Origin: Candidatus Cellulosilyticum pullistercoris | GTDB lineage: Bacteria > Bacillota > Clostridia > Lachnospirales > Cellulosilyticaceae | DNA length: 6,392 nt | Reading direction: 5' to 3' | Assembly (NCBI GenBank): GCA_018883705.1 | Contig: JAHLFQ010000255.1 | Location: 1 to 6,392, forward strand | Shown here: one piece after another, positions 1-5,804 of the stretch | How the letters are laid out: every line of letters starts with the position of its first letter | Position numbering within the stretch: position 1 is the stretch's first letter | Notes under the pieces: generated by a model | What the model was told of the DNA's origin: nothing | Seen by the model: only the letters and a program-made list of their open reading frames with translations | The model's database searches: none | Translations under genes and position numbers: made by a program

Positions 1-100
1 CTCATCTTACGTATGAAAAATACGTGGGAATTGGCACCTTAGTATACTGCTAGGTTGCCGGGTTTCATTGGGCCCTGTCCCTCCACCTCTCTGGATAAGA
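1..100 (-). ncRNA. SAM-I (S-box) riboswitch aptamer
   Basis: Read on the minus strand, this is a canonical S-box leader that binds S-adenosylmethionine. It contains the conserved AGAGAGGTGGAGGGAC block, then AATGAAACCCGGCAACC and GGTGCCAATTCC. Helix P1 is formed by 94-99 with 1-6 (CTTATC with GATGAG, one G-U pair). P3 is formed by 50-54 with 37-42, with one bulged base. P4 is the ACGTA/TACGT hairpin at 9-25 with a 7-base loop. The block at 70-93 carries the P2 and kink-turn sequences. The aptamer is essentially complete, but the terminator/antiterminator and the controlled gene lie beyond the left edge. By family knowledge the target would be a methionine, cysteine or SAM metabolism or transport gene. 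High SAM normally lowers its expression by transcription termination. Confidence 0.96.
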
Positions 101-121
101 ATTTATATTTAATTTTTACTT

Positions 122-150
122 ATTATAACAACACCTATTATTCTTGTCAA
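122..150 (-). promoter_or_regulatory. Consensus housekeeping promoter for the SAM riboswitch transcript
   Basis: On the minus strand a perfect -35 TTGACA (150-145) and a perfect -10 TATAAT (127-122) are separated by exactly 17 bases. Initiation would fall near 114-116, about 15 bases before aptamer helix P1. It lies only 12 bases after the stop codon of the rod-binding gene, with no terminator between them. The riboswitch unit therefore has its own sigma-A promoter but may also receive read-through. Confidence 0.9.
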
Positions 151-161
151 CTTATGTATTT

Positions 162-590
162 TTAGACTTCTTTATTAATTAGTGTACTGGTATCTGATAC
201 AGCTTGCTGCTCAGTACTCATTTGCATTTGGGCTCCATAAGTATTTTTTATTTGCTTATACATCACATCAGAAAGACCTAAGCCACCTGCTTCTACCATC
301 TTCTCCGCTAGGGTATCAATCATGGTATTTTCAAAGGTACTTGTATAATCTCCTTTAGGAATTAGCCCTTCTTCATCATCATCTGAAAGCATACATTCTT
401 TCATTTGTTTAAACATCATACTAAGCATATAAGCTTCTATTTCATCACACGATGCTTTTAGCTTTTCATCATCACTATTTTGAACAGCTTTCTCTAAAGC
501 ACTTTTAAAGTCTTCTCCTGTTACCTTAGTTGTACTTTCTGCTAAATCCTGCCCTATACTAAGTAAAGATGATACATTTGATATCTCCAT
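162..590 (-). CDS. flgJ: FlgJ-type flagellar rod-binding protein (rod-binding domain only)
   Basis: This 142-residue protein matches the N-terminal rod-binding domain of FlgJ, which caps or scaffolds flagellar rod assembly at the cell envelope. The domain core is about residues 48-115. It has the typical pattern of a helix around IEAYMLSMMFKQMK, an acidic loop, a conserved tyrosine and methionine in GDYTSTFENTM, and the signature GGLGLSDVMYKQI. The C-terminal muramidase domain of proteobacterial FlgJ is absent, as is common in Firmicutes. No signal peptide is visible. The start is ATG at 590 with a strong AGGAGG at 605-600, spaced 9 bases. It is the last gene of the mbl-flhO-flhP run, 51 bases after flhP, which fits a rod-assembly role. 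The family call is firm; the gene symbol is by homology of this domain only. Confidence 0.85.
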   Translation of the reverse strand: MEISNVSSLLSIGQDLAESTTKVTGEDFKSALEKAVQNSDDEKLKASCDEIEAYMLSMMFKQMKECMLSDDDEEGLIPKGDYTSTFENTMIDTLAEKMVEAGGLGLSDVMYKQIKNTYGAQMQMSTEQQAVSDTSTLINKEV

Positions 591-636
591 CTTTTTATTC
601 CTCCTCTTAGTAGCTTTATACTCAATCTTTATGTAG

Positions 637-664
637 GCTGATTAGCTTTTTAGCTGATTAGCTT
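637..664 (-). repeat. 12-bp direct repeat (16-bp period) across the flhP stop codon
   Basis: On the plus strand GCTGATTAGCTT occurs at 637-648 and again at 653-664, a period of 16 bases. The repeat spans the end of flhP. The copies are read in different frames: the upstream copy encodes part of the C-terminal QANQL, and the second contains the stop codon. It looks like a small slippage duplication. Confidence 0.7.
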
Positions 665-1451
665 GTTGCATCATATCATCTGCGGTTTTAATAGCTGTTG
701 AATTAATTTCATAAGCTCTTTGGGCAATAATTAAATTAACCATTTCTTCTGCAATCTCCACATTACTGCCTTCTAAATAACCTGTACGAATAATGCTTTT
801 ACTAAGTGTATCTTCATCTGCTTCTAATAAAGGCTCTCCTGAAGCTGGAGTTGCTTGATATAAGTTGCTTCCTGTTGCTTCTAATCCTGCACGATTTGCA
901 AACTGAACAATTTTAATTTGAGCCACATCCATTCGAACGCCTTCTTCATCTAAATAATAAACATTGCCATCTTGTCCAATCACAAGGTCATCTATTGCAA
1001 CTTCACTTCCAATTAGAATAGACTCATCTTCTGTTGAAAGCACAGGATAACCATCTGAAGTAACAAGTGCATAGCTTCCCTCATCTTCAATCATAGAAAA
1101 TCTAAAGCTACCATCTCTTGTATAAAATTCTTCTCCATCATTATCAATGGCAAAAAAACCTTCTCCTACAATGGCTATATCTGTTGGATTGTCTGTTTGT
1201 TGTAACGTACCAGATGAATAATTTCTGGAATTAGCAAGAGCACGTACCCCATGCCCTACTTGATTAACAGATGTTGTTGTGCTTGTCTCTTCTTCAGGTC
1301 CTCTTAAATTTGTATAAAGTAAACTTTTAAAATTGGTTGTTTCTTTCTTATACCCTATTGTATTAACATTTGCAAGATTATTAGATATTGTATCTACATT
1401 TAATTGTTGTGCAGTCATTCCTGATGCCGCTGTATATAATGCTCTAACCAT
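642..1451 (-). CDS. flhP: Flagellar distal-rod protein, FlgG/FlhP family
   Basis: This 269-residue protein belongs to the flagellar basal-body rod and hook family and would form the axial rod that carries torque to the hook. Residues 1-35 form the conserved N-terminal rod motif (ALYTAASGMTAQQLNVDTIS followed by NNLANVNTIGYKK). The middle has the family landmarks NPTDIAIVGEGFF (88-100) and YTRDGSF (110-116). Residues 224-269 form the C-terminal helix with GYLEGSNVEIAEEMV, AQRAYEIN and a final TADDMMQQANQLKS, which is typical of FlgG. It has no signal peptide, as expected for a type III export substrate. The start is ATG at 1451, with TAAGGGGG overlapping the flhO stop codon, so translation is probably coupled. 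The position after mbl and flhO matches flhP of Bacillus subtilis. The symbol flgG is used for the same gene in many genomes. Confidence 0.93.
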   Translation of the reverse strand: MVRALYTAASGMTAQQLNVDTISNNLANVNTIGYKKETTNFKSLLYTNLRGPEEETSTTTSVNQVGHGVRALANSRNYSSGTLQQTDNPTDIAIVGEGFFAIDNDGEEFYTRDGSFRFSMIEDEGSYALVTSDGYPVLSTEDESILIGSEVAIDDLVIGQDGNVYYLDEEGVRMDVAQIKIVQFANRAGLEATGSNLYQATPASGEPLLEADEDTLSKSIIRTGYLEGSNVEIAEEMVNLIIAQRAYEINSTAIKTADDMMQQANQLKS

Positions 1452-1463
1452 GATTTATCCCCC

Positions 1464-2231
1464 TTATGCTCTACCTAGTTCGTTTACAGCTTTACCTAGT
1501 ATACTATCTTGTGTTTGTATCATTTTTTGATTGGTTTCATAGGCTCTAGCTACTGTAATCATATCCACCATTGCTGAAACGGGATTCACATTAGCAGTTT
1601 CTAAAAAACTTTGAATAATGCTACCTGTAAATTCGCTTCTTTCTCCTGTGGCGGTAAATAAATTATCATTCATTTTGGTAAGTGTTTTTGTATCATCAAA
1701 ATTAGCAATATCTAATGTATCTATGTAATCTGCACCAACATAAACATCTCCATTGTTTTGTACAACAAGCTTATTACCTAATGTAAAATAGTCTTCCCCT
1801 AACTCAATAGGTCCATCTTGTCCCATTACTTCATAACCTTCTTTAGTTACAAGGGTCCCATATTGATTAATAGAAAAATTACCATCTCTTGTGTAGGCTA
1901 CTCCATTAGGTGTCTGTACTGTAAAGAAACCACTTCCCTGAAGGGCCATATCTGTTTCTAGACCTGTAGAAATCACTGAACCTTGAGTAAAATCTGTATA
2001 TACCTCATCAACTTTAGCGCCATAAGTTATCTTACCAATAACCCCATTATTAGGTACAAAGTTCTCTGTATCATTTAATCTTTTTATGTACTCTTCTTTA
2101 AAAGAAGAAACGACTGCAACATCTTTTTTATAACCTGTCGTATCTGTATTGGCTAAATCATTTGAAATCATTTCTAGCCGCTTTGCTTGTACATTCATAC
2201 CCATTGCTGCTGTATACAGTCCTTTTACCAT
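1464..2231 (-). CDS. flhO: Flagellar rod/hook-basal body protein, FlgF/FlhO family
   Basis: This 255-residue axial flagellar protein probably forms part of the rod next to FlhP. Residues 1-36 carry the rod-family motif (GLYTAAMGMNVQAKRLEMIS, then NDLANTDTTGYKK). The middle contains GLETDMALQGSGFF (90-103) and YTRDGNFSINQYG (113-125). Residues 208-255 contain SFLETANVNPVSAMVDMI and ARAYETNQKMIQTQDSILG. The C-terminus has ETANVNPV where FlhP has LEGSNVEI, and the central region is shorter, which favours FlgF/FlhO over FlgG. It starts at ATG 2231 with AGAGGTG at 2243-2237, just after the mbl stop. The 12-base gap to mbl and the 12-base gap to flhP argue for one transcript. The order mbl-flhO-flhP is the Bacillus subtilis arrangement. 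Confidence 0.92.
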   Translation of the reverse strand: MVKGLYTAAMGMNVQAKRLEMISNDLANTDTTGYKKDVAVVSSFKEEYIKRLNDTENFVPNNGVIGKITYGAKVDEVYTDFTQGSVISTGLETDMALQGSGFFTVQTPNGVAYTRDGNFSINQYGTLVTKEGYEVMGQDGPIELGEDYFTLGNKLVVQNNGDVYVGADYIDTLDIANFDDTKTLTKMNDNLFTATGERSEFTGSIIQSFLETANVNPVSAMVDMITVARAYETNQKMIQTQDSILGKAVNELGRA

Positions 2232-2243
2232 TTTTTCACCTCT

Positions 2244-3245
2244 TTATTTCTTTTTATGACTTCTTGCGTATCTATATTCCACCCATTCACCTGTACCAGT
2301 AGCAACGCTTGATATAGCGTCGTCTGCTATTACTGTATTAATCCCAGTCTCAAGGGTAATTAACTGATCTAACCCATAAATGAGACTTCCTCCACCCGTT
2401 AATACAATGCCTCTATCAGAAATATCAGATGCAAGTTCTGGCGGCGTTATTTCTAGTACGGCCTTAATCCCTTCAATAATACTAGTGATTGGTTCTTCTA
2501 AAGCCTCTTTTATTTCTTCAGATGTCACCACAATATTTTTAGGTAGACCGGATACTAAGTTACGTCCCCTAATTTCTATTTCGGCAGGAATCTCTCTTTT
2601 AAGTACACTTCCTACATTAATTTTTATTTCTTCTGCTGTTCTTTCACCAATAAGCATACTGTATTTCTTTCTCATATACTTAATAATGGTCTCATCAAAG
2701 TTATCTCCCGCAACTTTTATAGACTTTTTCACAACAGCGCCCCCAAGTGAAATGACTGCAATATCAGTCGTTCCGCCACCTATATCTACAATCATGCTAC
2801 CGCAAGGACGTGAAATATCAATCCCTGCTCCAATAGCAGCTGCAATAGGTTCTTCTATCGTTTCTACATATCTTGCTCCAGCTAACCTTGTGGCATCTTC
2901 TACAGCCCTTCTTTCAACTTCAGTTATACCACTTGGTACACATACCCCGATACATGGTTTAATAAGTCTATAGCCTATTGCTTTATGAATAAAATACTTA
3001 AGCATTTGCTCTGTTGCATCATAATCAGAGATTACCCCTTGCTTAAGTGGTTTAATGGTTACAATATTGGCAGGTGTTCTTCCGACCATCTTTCTAGCCT
3101 CTTCTCCTACTGCAATAACTTCTCCTGTTCTCTCCTTAACTGCAACGATTGAAGGCTCTCTTAATACGATTCCCTTACCTTTTACATAGACTAGAACGTA
3201 GGCAGTTCCCAAATCAATTCCTATATCCGTTCCCATTCCAAACAT
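2244..3245 (-). CDS. mbl: MreB-family actin homologue, Mbl type (rod-shape determination)
   Basis: This 333-residue bacterial actin polymerises at the membrane and guides lateral cell-wall synthesis. The ATPase fold is intact. Phosphate-1 is DIGIDLGTA (7-15), phosphate-2 is DIGGGTTDIAV (154-164), and the adenosine motif is GIVLTGGGSL (279-288). Other family blocks are REPSIVAV (29-36), VGEEARKMVGRTP (46-58), RPLK-like IKPLKQGVISDY (64-75), EEPIAAAIGAG (131-141) and LIGERTAEEIKI (198-209). The length is usual for the family. The start is ATG at 3245 with AAAGGAGA at 3259-3252. The Mbl assignment rather than MreB comes from position: it follows spoIIID and precedes flhO-flhP as in Bacillus subtilis, and it lacks neighbouring mreC/mreD. 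Some clostridial annotations call the gene in this place mreB or mreB2. Confidence 0.93.
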   Translation of the reverse strand: MFGMGTDIGIDLGTAYVLVYVKGKGIVLREPSIVAVKERTGEVIAVGEEARKMVGRTPANIVTIKPLKQGVISDYDATEQMLKYFIHKAIGYRLIKPCIGVCVPSGITEVERRAVEDATRLAGARYVETIEEPIAAAIGAGIDISRPCGSMIVDIGGGTTDIAVISLGGAVVKKSIKVAGDNFDETIIKYMRKKYSMLIGERTAEEIKINVGSVLKREIPAEIEIRGRNLVSGLPKNIVVTSEEIKEALEEPITSIIEGIKAVLEITPPELASDISDRGIVLTGGGSLIYGLDQLITLETGINTVIADDAISSVATGTGEWVEYRYARSHKKK

Positions 3246-3288
3246 GTAGATTCTCCTTTGTACAAATTATTTTCGCCCATTTTATCAT

Positions 3289-3297
3289 ATTATAACA
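3289..3297 (-). promoter_or_regulatory. Extended -10 promoter for mbl-flhO-flhP-flgJ
   Basis: On the minus strand TGTTATAAT gives a TGn extension plus a perfect TATAAT (3294-3289), about 43 bases before the mbl start codon. The best -35-like hexamer, TTGTGA at 3319-3314, is 19 bases away and weak, which is tolerable for an extended -10 sigma-A promoter. The AATACCTTT repeat copy falls between these elements. Confidence 0.65.
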
Positions 3298-3300
3298 TTA

Positions 3301-3387
3301 AATACCTTTCTTTTCACAAAAAACTGAAAATAATTAGAAGGTACTAAAAAATGCTTTACAGCTACTTTTTAATACCTTCTCTTTTCA
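3301..3387. repeat. Pair of imperfect 16/17-bp direct repeats between spoIIID and mbl
   Basis: On the plus strand AATACCTTTCTTTTCA at 3301-3316 and AATACCTTCTCTTTTCA at 3371-3387 differ by one inserted base. The second copy abuts the spoIIID stop codon. The first lies just upstream of the mbl -10 element. Part of the repeat occurs a third time, inverted, as AGAAGGTA at 3336-3343. Confidence 0.65.
3336..3380 (-). terminator. Long imperfect hairpin after spoIIID, possible terminator
   Basis: AGAAGGTA (3336-3343) pairs with TACCTTCT (3373-3380). After one C-A mismatch, TAAAAA (3345-3350) pairs with TTTTTA (3366-3371), giving 14 pairs around a 15-base loop. It begins 8 bases beyond the spoIIID stop codon, where a terminator is expected. 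The bases following it on the minus strand, AATTATTTT, are only loosely T-rich, so it may be a weak terminator, an mRNA 3' end or a regulatory structure. The inverted repeat itself is certain; its role is inferred. Confidence 0.5.
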
Positions 3388-3642
3388 TTATTTGATTAAA
3401 TGTGAATACTTTTCTTTGGTTGCCAGCCCGCCCCTTAGGTGTCTTTCAGCTTTATTAAGCTCTAACACTTTTCTTGCTTCATGAGCCAGTTTAGGATTTA
3501 TCTTCTCGAGTCTCTCTGTTACATCTTTATGCACTGTACTTTTACTAATACCGAATTTTTTAGCAGTTTCTCTAACAGTAGCTTTGGAACTAATGATAAA
3601 CTTTGCAGCTTCTACGGCTCTTTCTTCTATATATGCTTTCAA
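3388..3642 (-). CDS. spoIIID: SpoIIID, mother-cell sporulation transcription factor
   Basis: This 84-residue DNA-binding protein activates and represses sigma-E regulon genes and helps the switch to sigma-K in the mother cell. The match to Bacillus SpoIIID is close along its length: the start MKAYIEERAVEAAKFI, the helix-turn-helix at about 21-45 (ATVRETAKKFGISKSTVHKD), then NPKLAHEARKVLELNKAERH and the basic LRGG (69-72) near the C-terminus that contributes to DNA contact. The start codon is TTG at 3642. It is supported because the N-terminus then aligns with the family start and a purine-rich AAGGGGGG lies 7 bases upstream. The gene has its own 238-base upstream region and is separated from spoIIQ by a terminator, so it is probably transcribed alone. 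The SpoIIID-box-like pair upstream suggests autoregulation. Confidence 0.96.
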   Translation of the reverse strand: MKAYIEERAVEAAKFIISSKATVRETAKKFGISKSTVHKDVTERLEKINPKLAHEARKVLELNKAERHLRGGLATKEKYSHLIK

Positions 3643-3649
3643 GAAAAGG

Positions 3650-3657
3650 CCCCCCTT
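3650..3657 (-). promoter_or_regulatory. Ribosome binding site deciding the TTG start of spoIIID
   Basis: On the minus strand AAGGGGGG stands 7 bases before TTG at 3642. No ATG or GTG nearby gives a better family alignment, so this site fixes the non-ATG start. Confidence 0.75.
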
Positions 3658-3675
3658 AATACGACTCTTGATTTT

Positions 3676-3705
3676 ATCTTATGCGAGGCCCTTCCTACTT
3701 ATTAC
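3676..3705 (-). promoter_or_regulatory. Weak sigma-E-like promoter candidate for spoIIID
   Basis: On the minus strand CATAAGAT (3683-3676) matches 6 of 8 positions of the Bacillus sigma-E -10 CATACAMT. A poor -35-like GTAATAA (3705-3699) lies 15 bases upstream. Initiation near 3669 would leave a short leader carrying the ribosome binding site. spoIIID is a sigma-E gene in Bacillus, which raises the prior, but the -35 match is weak. Confidence 0.35.
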
Positions 3706-3781
3706 AAATTGATGAAGTTTTTGTCTATAAATTTATACAACTTACTGTTTTAAGGATAATTTTTGTATCTCTATCATTTAA

Positions 3782-3801
3782 GTAGACAGGTTTGGACAAG
3801 A
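3782..3801 (+). promoter_or_regulatory. Tandem SpoIIID-box-like sites upstream of spoIIID
   Basis: GTAGACAGGT (3782-3791) and TTGGACAAGA (3792-3801) each match 8 of the 9 specified positions of the Bacillus SpoIIID consensus WWRRACAR-Y. They are directly repeated at 10 bases, one helical turn. They lie about 140 bases before the spoIIID start, between it and the spoIIQ terminator. SpoIIID is autoregulated in Bacillus; binding here is inferred. Confidence 0.5.
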
Positions 3802-3829
3802 TTCTTTTTGCTATCTACCCTATGTACAC

Positions 3830-3866
3830 AAAAGGAGTGCTATACCCCTTCGTATGCACTCCTTTT
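3830..3866 (-). terminator. Rho-independent terminator of the spoIIQ unit
   Basis: AAAAGGAGTGC (3830-3840) pairs perfectly with GCACTCCTTTT (3856-3866), and an inner ATAC/GTAT pairing extends the stem to a 6-base loop. It lies 14 bases after the spoIIQ stop codon. On the minus strand the stem ends in TTTT followed by GTGT, a short T-run. It separates spoIIQ from spoIIID. Confidence 0.85.
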
Positions 3867-3880
3867 TAATCATTACTTTC

Positions 3881-4786
3881 TTATTCAGCAAAGCCAATAT
3901 CTACACTATCTTCTTTTACAGCTTGATCACTAAGATCTAGATAGTTAAGTGGATTAATGACTTTATCATTATGCATAACTTGTAAGTAAATGTTATCGCC
4001 TAAACTAATGAAAGCTCCCTTTGGACTACCAACTGTTCCTAATACATCACCAGTATTTACAACTTGTCCAACAAGATCTTCATTCACTGTTCCATTTTGG
4101 AAACCATACATACTGACATAGCCATTACCATGGTCAATCACCATAAGTTTTCCTACATAAGGCATACTAGAATCAAGATAAGTAGAAGAATCTTCTACAA
4201 TCTCAGTAACTGTTCCTTTTGCTATGGCTTTTACTTCTGTACCTTCTTCAGCACTTATACAAATACCAAAAGTACGCATTGTTTGATTAAGTGATTCACT
4301 AAACCAGTGTTTTGTACTTTCATCTGTATAAGGTACAACGACGCTACCTTCAACTGGCCATGCAAATGTATCTCCATCTGCAAAGAAAGGTTCACTTGTA
4401 ATAGATGCTGTTGTTGAATCAAAAGTTTCTGGAGTAACCTCTGCTGTTACATCATCTGTATTATTTTCAGATGTTATAGCTGACTTTTCTACTTCTGCAT
4501 TCTCTTCGTTTATAACTGGTTCAGAAAGCTCTTCTTCTCCAGTTATCTCACTGGTTGCATCTGTTTGATCTAAGTCATCTTCATCTACAATGATGACACC
4601 TTCCTTAGGTAGTTCGCTTAAATCAGTTGCATCTGTGATCTCATTTTTTGCATATGGATTGGCTTCATTCTTAACATTACCATCCTTATTTGGCATGATA
4701 AAAATAGCAGCAAGCGCACCTATACAGATAACTCCAATAGCTAAATAAAAACTGTGATTTTTCAAGAAATTTGTTATTTTTTTCAT
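3881..4786 (-). CDS. spoIIQ: SpoIIQ-like engulfment/channel protein with degenerate LytM (M23) domain
   Basis: This 301-residue protein is anchored by one N-terminal transmembrane segment (about 13-30) behind a short lysine-containing cytoplasmic tail. A long acidic, Ser/Thr/Glu-rich linker follows (about 34-138), then a LytM/peptidase-M23 fold (about 141-283: FAWPVEGSVVVPY, GTEVKAIAKGTVTEI, VIDHGNGYVSMYG, VNTGDVLGTVGS, VINPLNYL). SpoIIQ sits in the forespore membrane and binds mother-cell SpoIIIAH to form the engulfment zipper and feeding channel. The catalytic and zinc sites are all replaced: HxGxD reads TFGIC (172-176), the YxHL histidine is F229, and HxH reads NIY (265-267). Hydrolase activity is therefore unlikely, as in Bacillus SpoIIQ. 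The start is ATG at 4786 with GGAGGTG at 4799-4793. Placement between spoIID and spoIIID supports SpoIIQ over a generic M23 peptidase. Confidence 0.88.
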   Translation of the reverse strand: MKKITNFLKNHSFYLAIGVICIGALAAIFIMPNKDGNVKNEANPYAKNEITDATDLSELPKEGVIIVDEDDLDQTDATSEITGEEELSEPVINEENAEVEKSAITSENNTDDVTAEVTPETFDSTTASITSEPFFADGDTFAWPVEGSVVVPYTDESTKHWFSESLNQTMRTFGICISAEEGTEVKAIAKGTVTEIVEDSSTYLDSSMPYVGKLMVIDHGNGYVSMYGFQNGTVNEDLVGQVVNTGDVLGTVGSPKGAFISLGDNIYLQVMHNDKVINPLNYLDLSDQAVKEDSVDIGFAE

Positions 4787-4807
4787 TTTTTACACCTCCG
4801 ACATCCT

Positions 4808-4837
4808 AATTATCGCCAGAGATATTTTTTATTATTC
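4808..4837 (-). promoter_or_regulatory. Sigma-F-like promoter for spoIIQ
   Basis: On the minus strand GGCGATAATT (4817-4808) fits every position of the sigma-F -10 consensus GGNRANANTW. GAATA (4837-4833) fits 4 of 5 positions of the -35 GYWTA, at the standard 15-base spacing. Initiation near 4801 would give a very short leader directly before GGAGGTG. spoIIQ is a sigma-F (forespore) gene in Bacillus, so sequence and expectation agree. Confidence 0.7.
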
Positions 4838-4881
4838 AATCATTTTAAATTTTTTTATTATTCCACGGGTTTATTTTTTAT

Positions 4882-5793
4882 TTACTTTTGTACTTCGTAC
4901 TTTTCAATAGTAACATCTGTATAATAATATTTAATAATATCTTCATAACCCATGCCTTGCTTAGCTAATTCATTCGCACCGTTCTGACTAAGGCCAACCC
5001 CCGTTCCAACTCCTTTTACGTCAAAGATTAGACTTTCCTCAGAGTTATAAATTTTAAAAGCACAGGATGGCAACTCAAGCATATTTTTTATTTCTTCTCC
5101 TGTTAATGTAATATTTCCAATTTGAATAACACCTACATAGCCTGCCTCATCTTTTGACACAATCTGAATTTGCTTTTCTAAGGCATCCGCACTTGCTATT
5201 AGATTAGGATATTTCTCTTTCATAAGACGAACTATTTCTTCTTTTGTATATTTAGCTTGTTTACTTATCTTATCTACAGGACTTTCTACGCCTTTTAGAT
5301 AAGGAATCTCTATCTTATAAACACTCTTTGCATCTCTTGTTCTTCCACTACTCGCTTCATGGTACAATGCCTCGATTGGTTGATTATCGTATAAAATAAT
5401 TTCTCCTCTAGTTGCCTCTATCGCTTCCTTATAGACATTATAAATGCTTTGGTAGCGCTCTTCTCCCCAAACTTGCTTCATCTCATCTACGGTATAACCT
5501 ACAATCGCTCCCTTATTTTGTATACCTAAAATTCGTCTCGCCATATAAGATCTTATTAAAACAGCTTGTGTCTTAATGGCCTCTAATTCATAGGTATATG
5601 GAATTTCCTTAGCTAAAATACCCACTAAGATCTCTTCATCAATAATATCTTCTTCCTTCTTAACCTGTGTTTGAGAGGCAGAATTTATCTCTCCCACATG
5701 CCCTACCTCTACACCGCTTATATATACAATAAAAATAGGTAGCAAAAACATACTGCTACCTACGCATATCATCATCTGGATAAACTTTTTCAT
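4882..5793 (-). CDS. spoIID: SpoIID, peptidoglycan lytic transglycosylase of engulfment
   Basis: This 303-residue protein is anchored by an N-terminal hydrophobic segment (about 5-26). It belongs to the SpoIID/LytB family, which cleaves glycan strands stripped of stem peptides during mother-cell engulfment, with SpoIIM and SpoIIP. The family signature is ILVGILAKEIPYTYELEAIK (55-74), in which E63 occupies the position I expect for the catalytic glutamate. It is followed by QAVLIRSYMARR (76-87). Other landmarks are PIEALYHEASSGRTRDAKSV (139-158), PYLKGVESPVD (164-174), and the C-terminal GVGTGVGLSQNGANELAKQG (261-280) and IKYYYTDV (287-294). No cysteines flank the YHEASSG region, so the cysteine zinc site described for the Clostridioides difficile enzyme is probably absent. 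The start is ATG at 5793 with AAGGGGG at 5808-5802. It is separated from spoIIQ by 95 bases, with its own promoter-like sequence. Confidence 0.96.
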   Translation of the reverse strand: MKKFIQMMICVGSSMFLLPIFIVYISGVEVGHVGEINSASQTQVKKEEDIIDEEILVGILAKEIPYTYELEAIKTQAVLIRSYMARRILGIQNKGAIVGYTVDEMKQVWGEERYQSIYNVYKEAIEATRGEIILYDNQPIEALYHEASSGRTRDAKSVYKIEIPYLKGVESPVDKISKQAKYTKEEIVRLMKEKYPNLIASADALEKQIQIVSKDEAGYVGVIQIGNITLTGEEIKNMLELPSCAFKIYNSEESLIFDVKGVGTGVGLSQNGANELAKQGMGYEDIIKYYYTDVTIEKYEVQK

Positions 5794-5804
5794 ACCTTAT
5801 TCCC

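Noticed and set aside
1333..1530. Short plus-strand frame across the flhO-flhP junction
   Set aside because: It overlaps two well-supported genes on the other strand and has no recognisable domain or convincing ribosome site.
2380..2973. Open frame of 197 codons on the plus strand antisense to mbl
   Set aside because: It lies wholly within the conserved mbl gene and its low-complexity Ser/Ile/Pro-rich translation resembles no family I know. It is a shadow of the coding strand.
3703..3730. Possible sigma-A promoter TAGACA-N17-TAATAA before spoIIID
   Set aside because: The -10 hexamer matches only 3 of 6 positions, and a sigma-E-like site nearer the gene is the better biological fit.
3726..3737. 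Perfect palindrome TATAAATTTATA upstream of spoIIID
   Set aside because: Low complexity in AT-rich DNA, with no link to a promoter element that I could place.
3481..3753. Plus-strand frame of 90 codons antisense to spoIIID and its leader
   Set aside because: Most of it is the complement of spoIIID. The translation is Phe/Tyr/Cys-rich and not protein-like.
4064..4294. Plus-strand frame antisense to spoIIQ
   Set aside because: It is entirely inside the LytM domain coding region, with no family resemblance.
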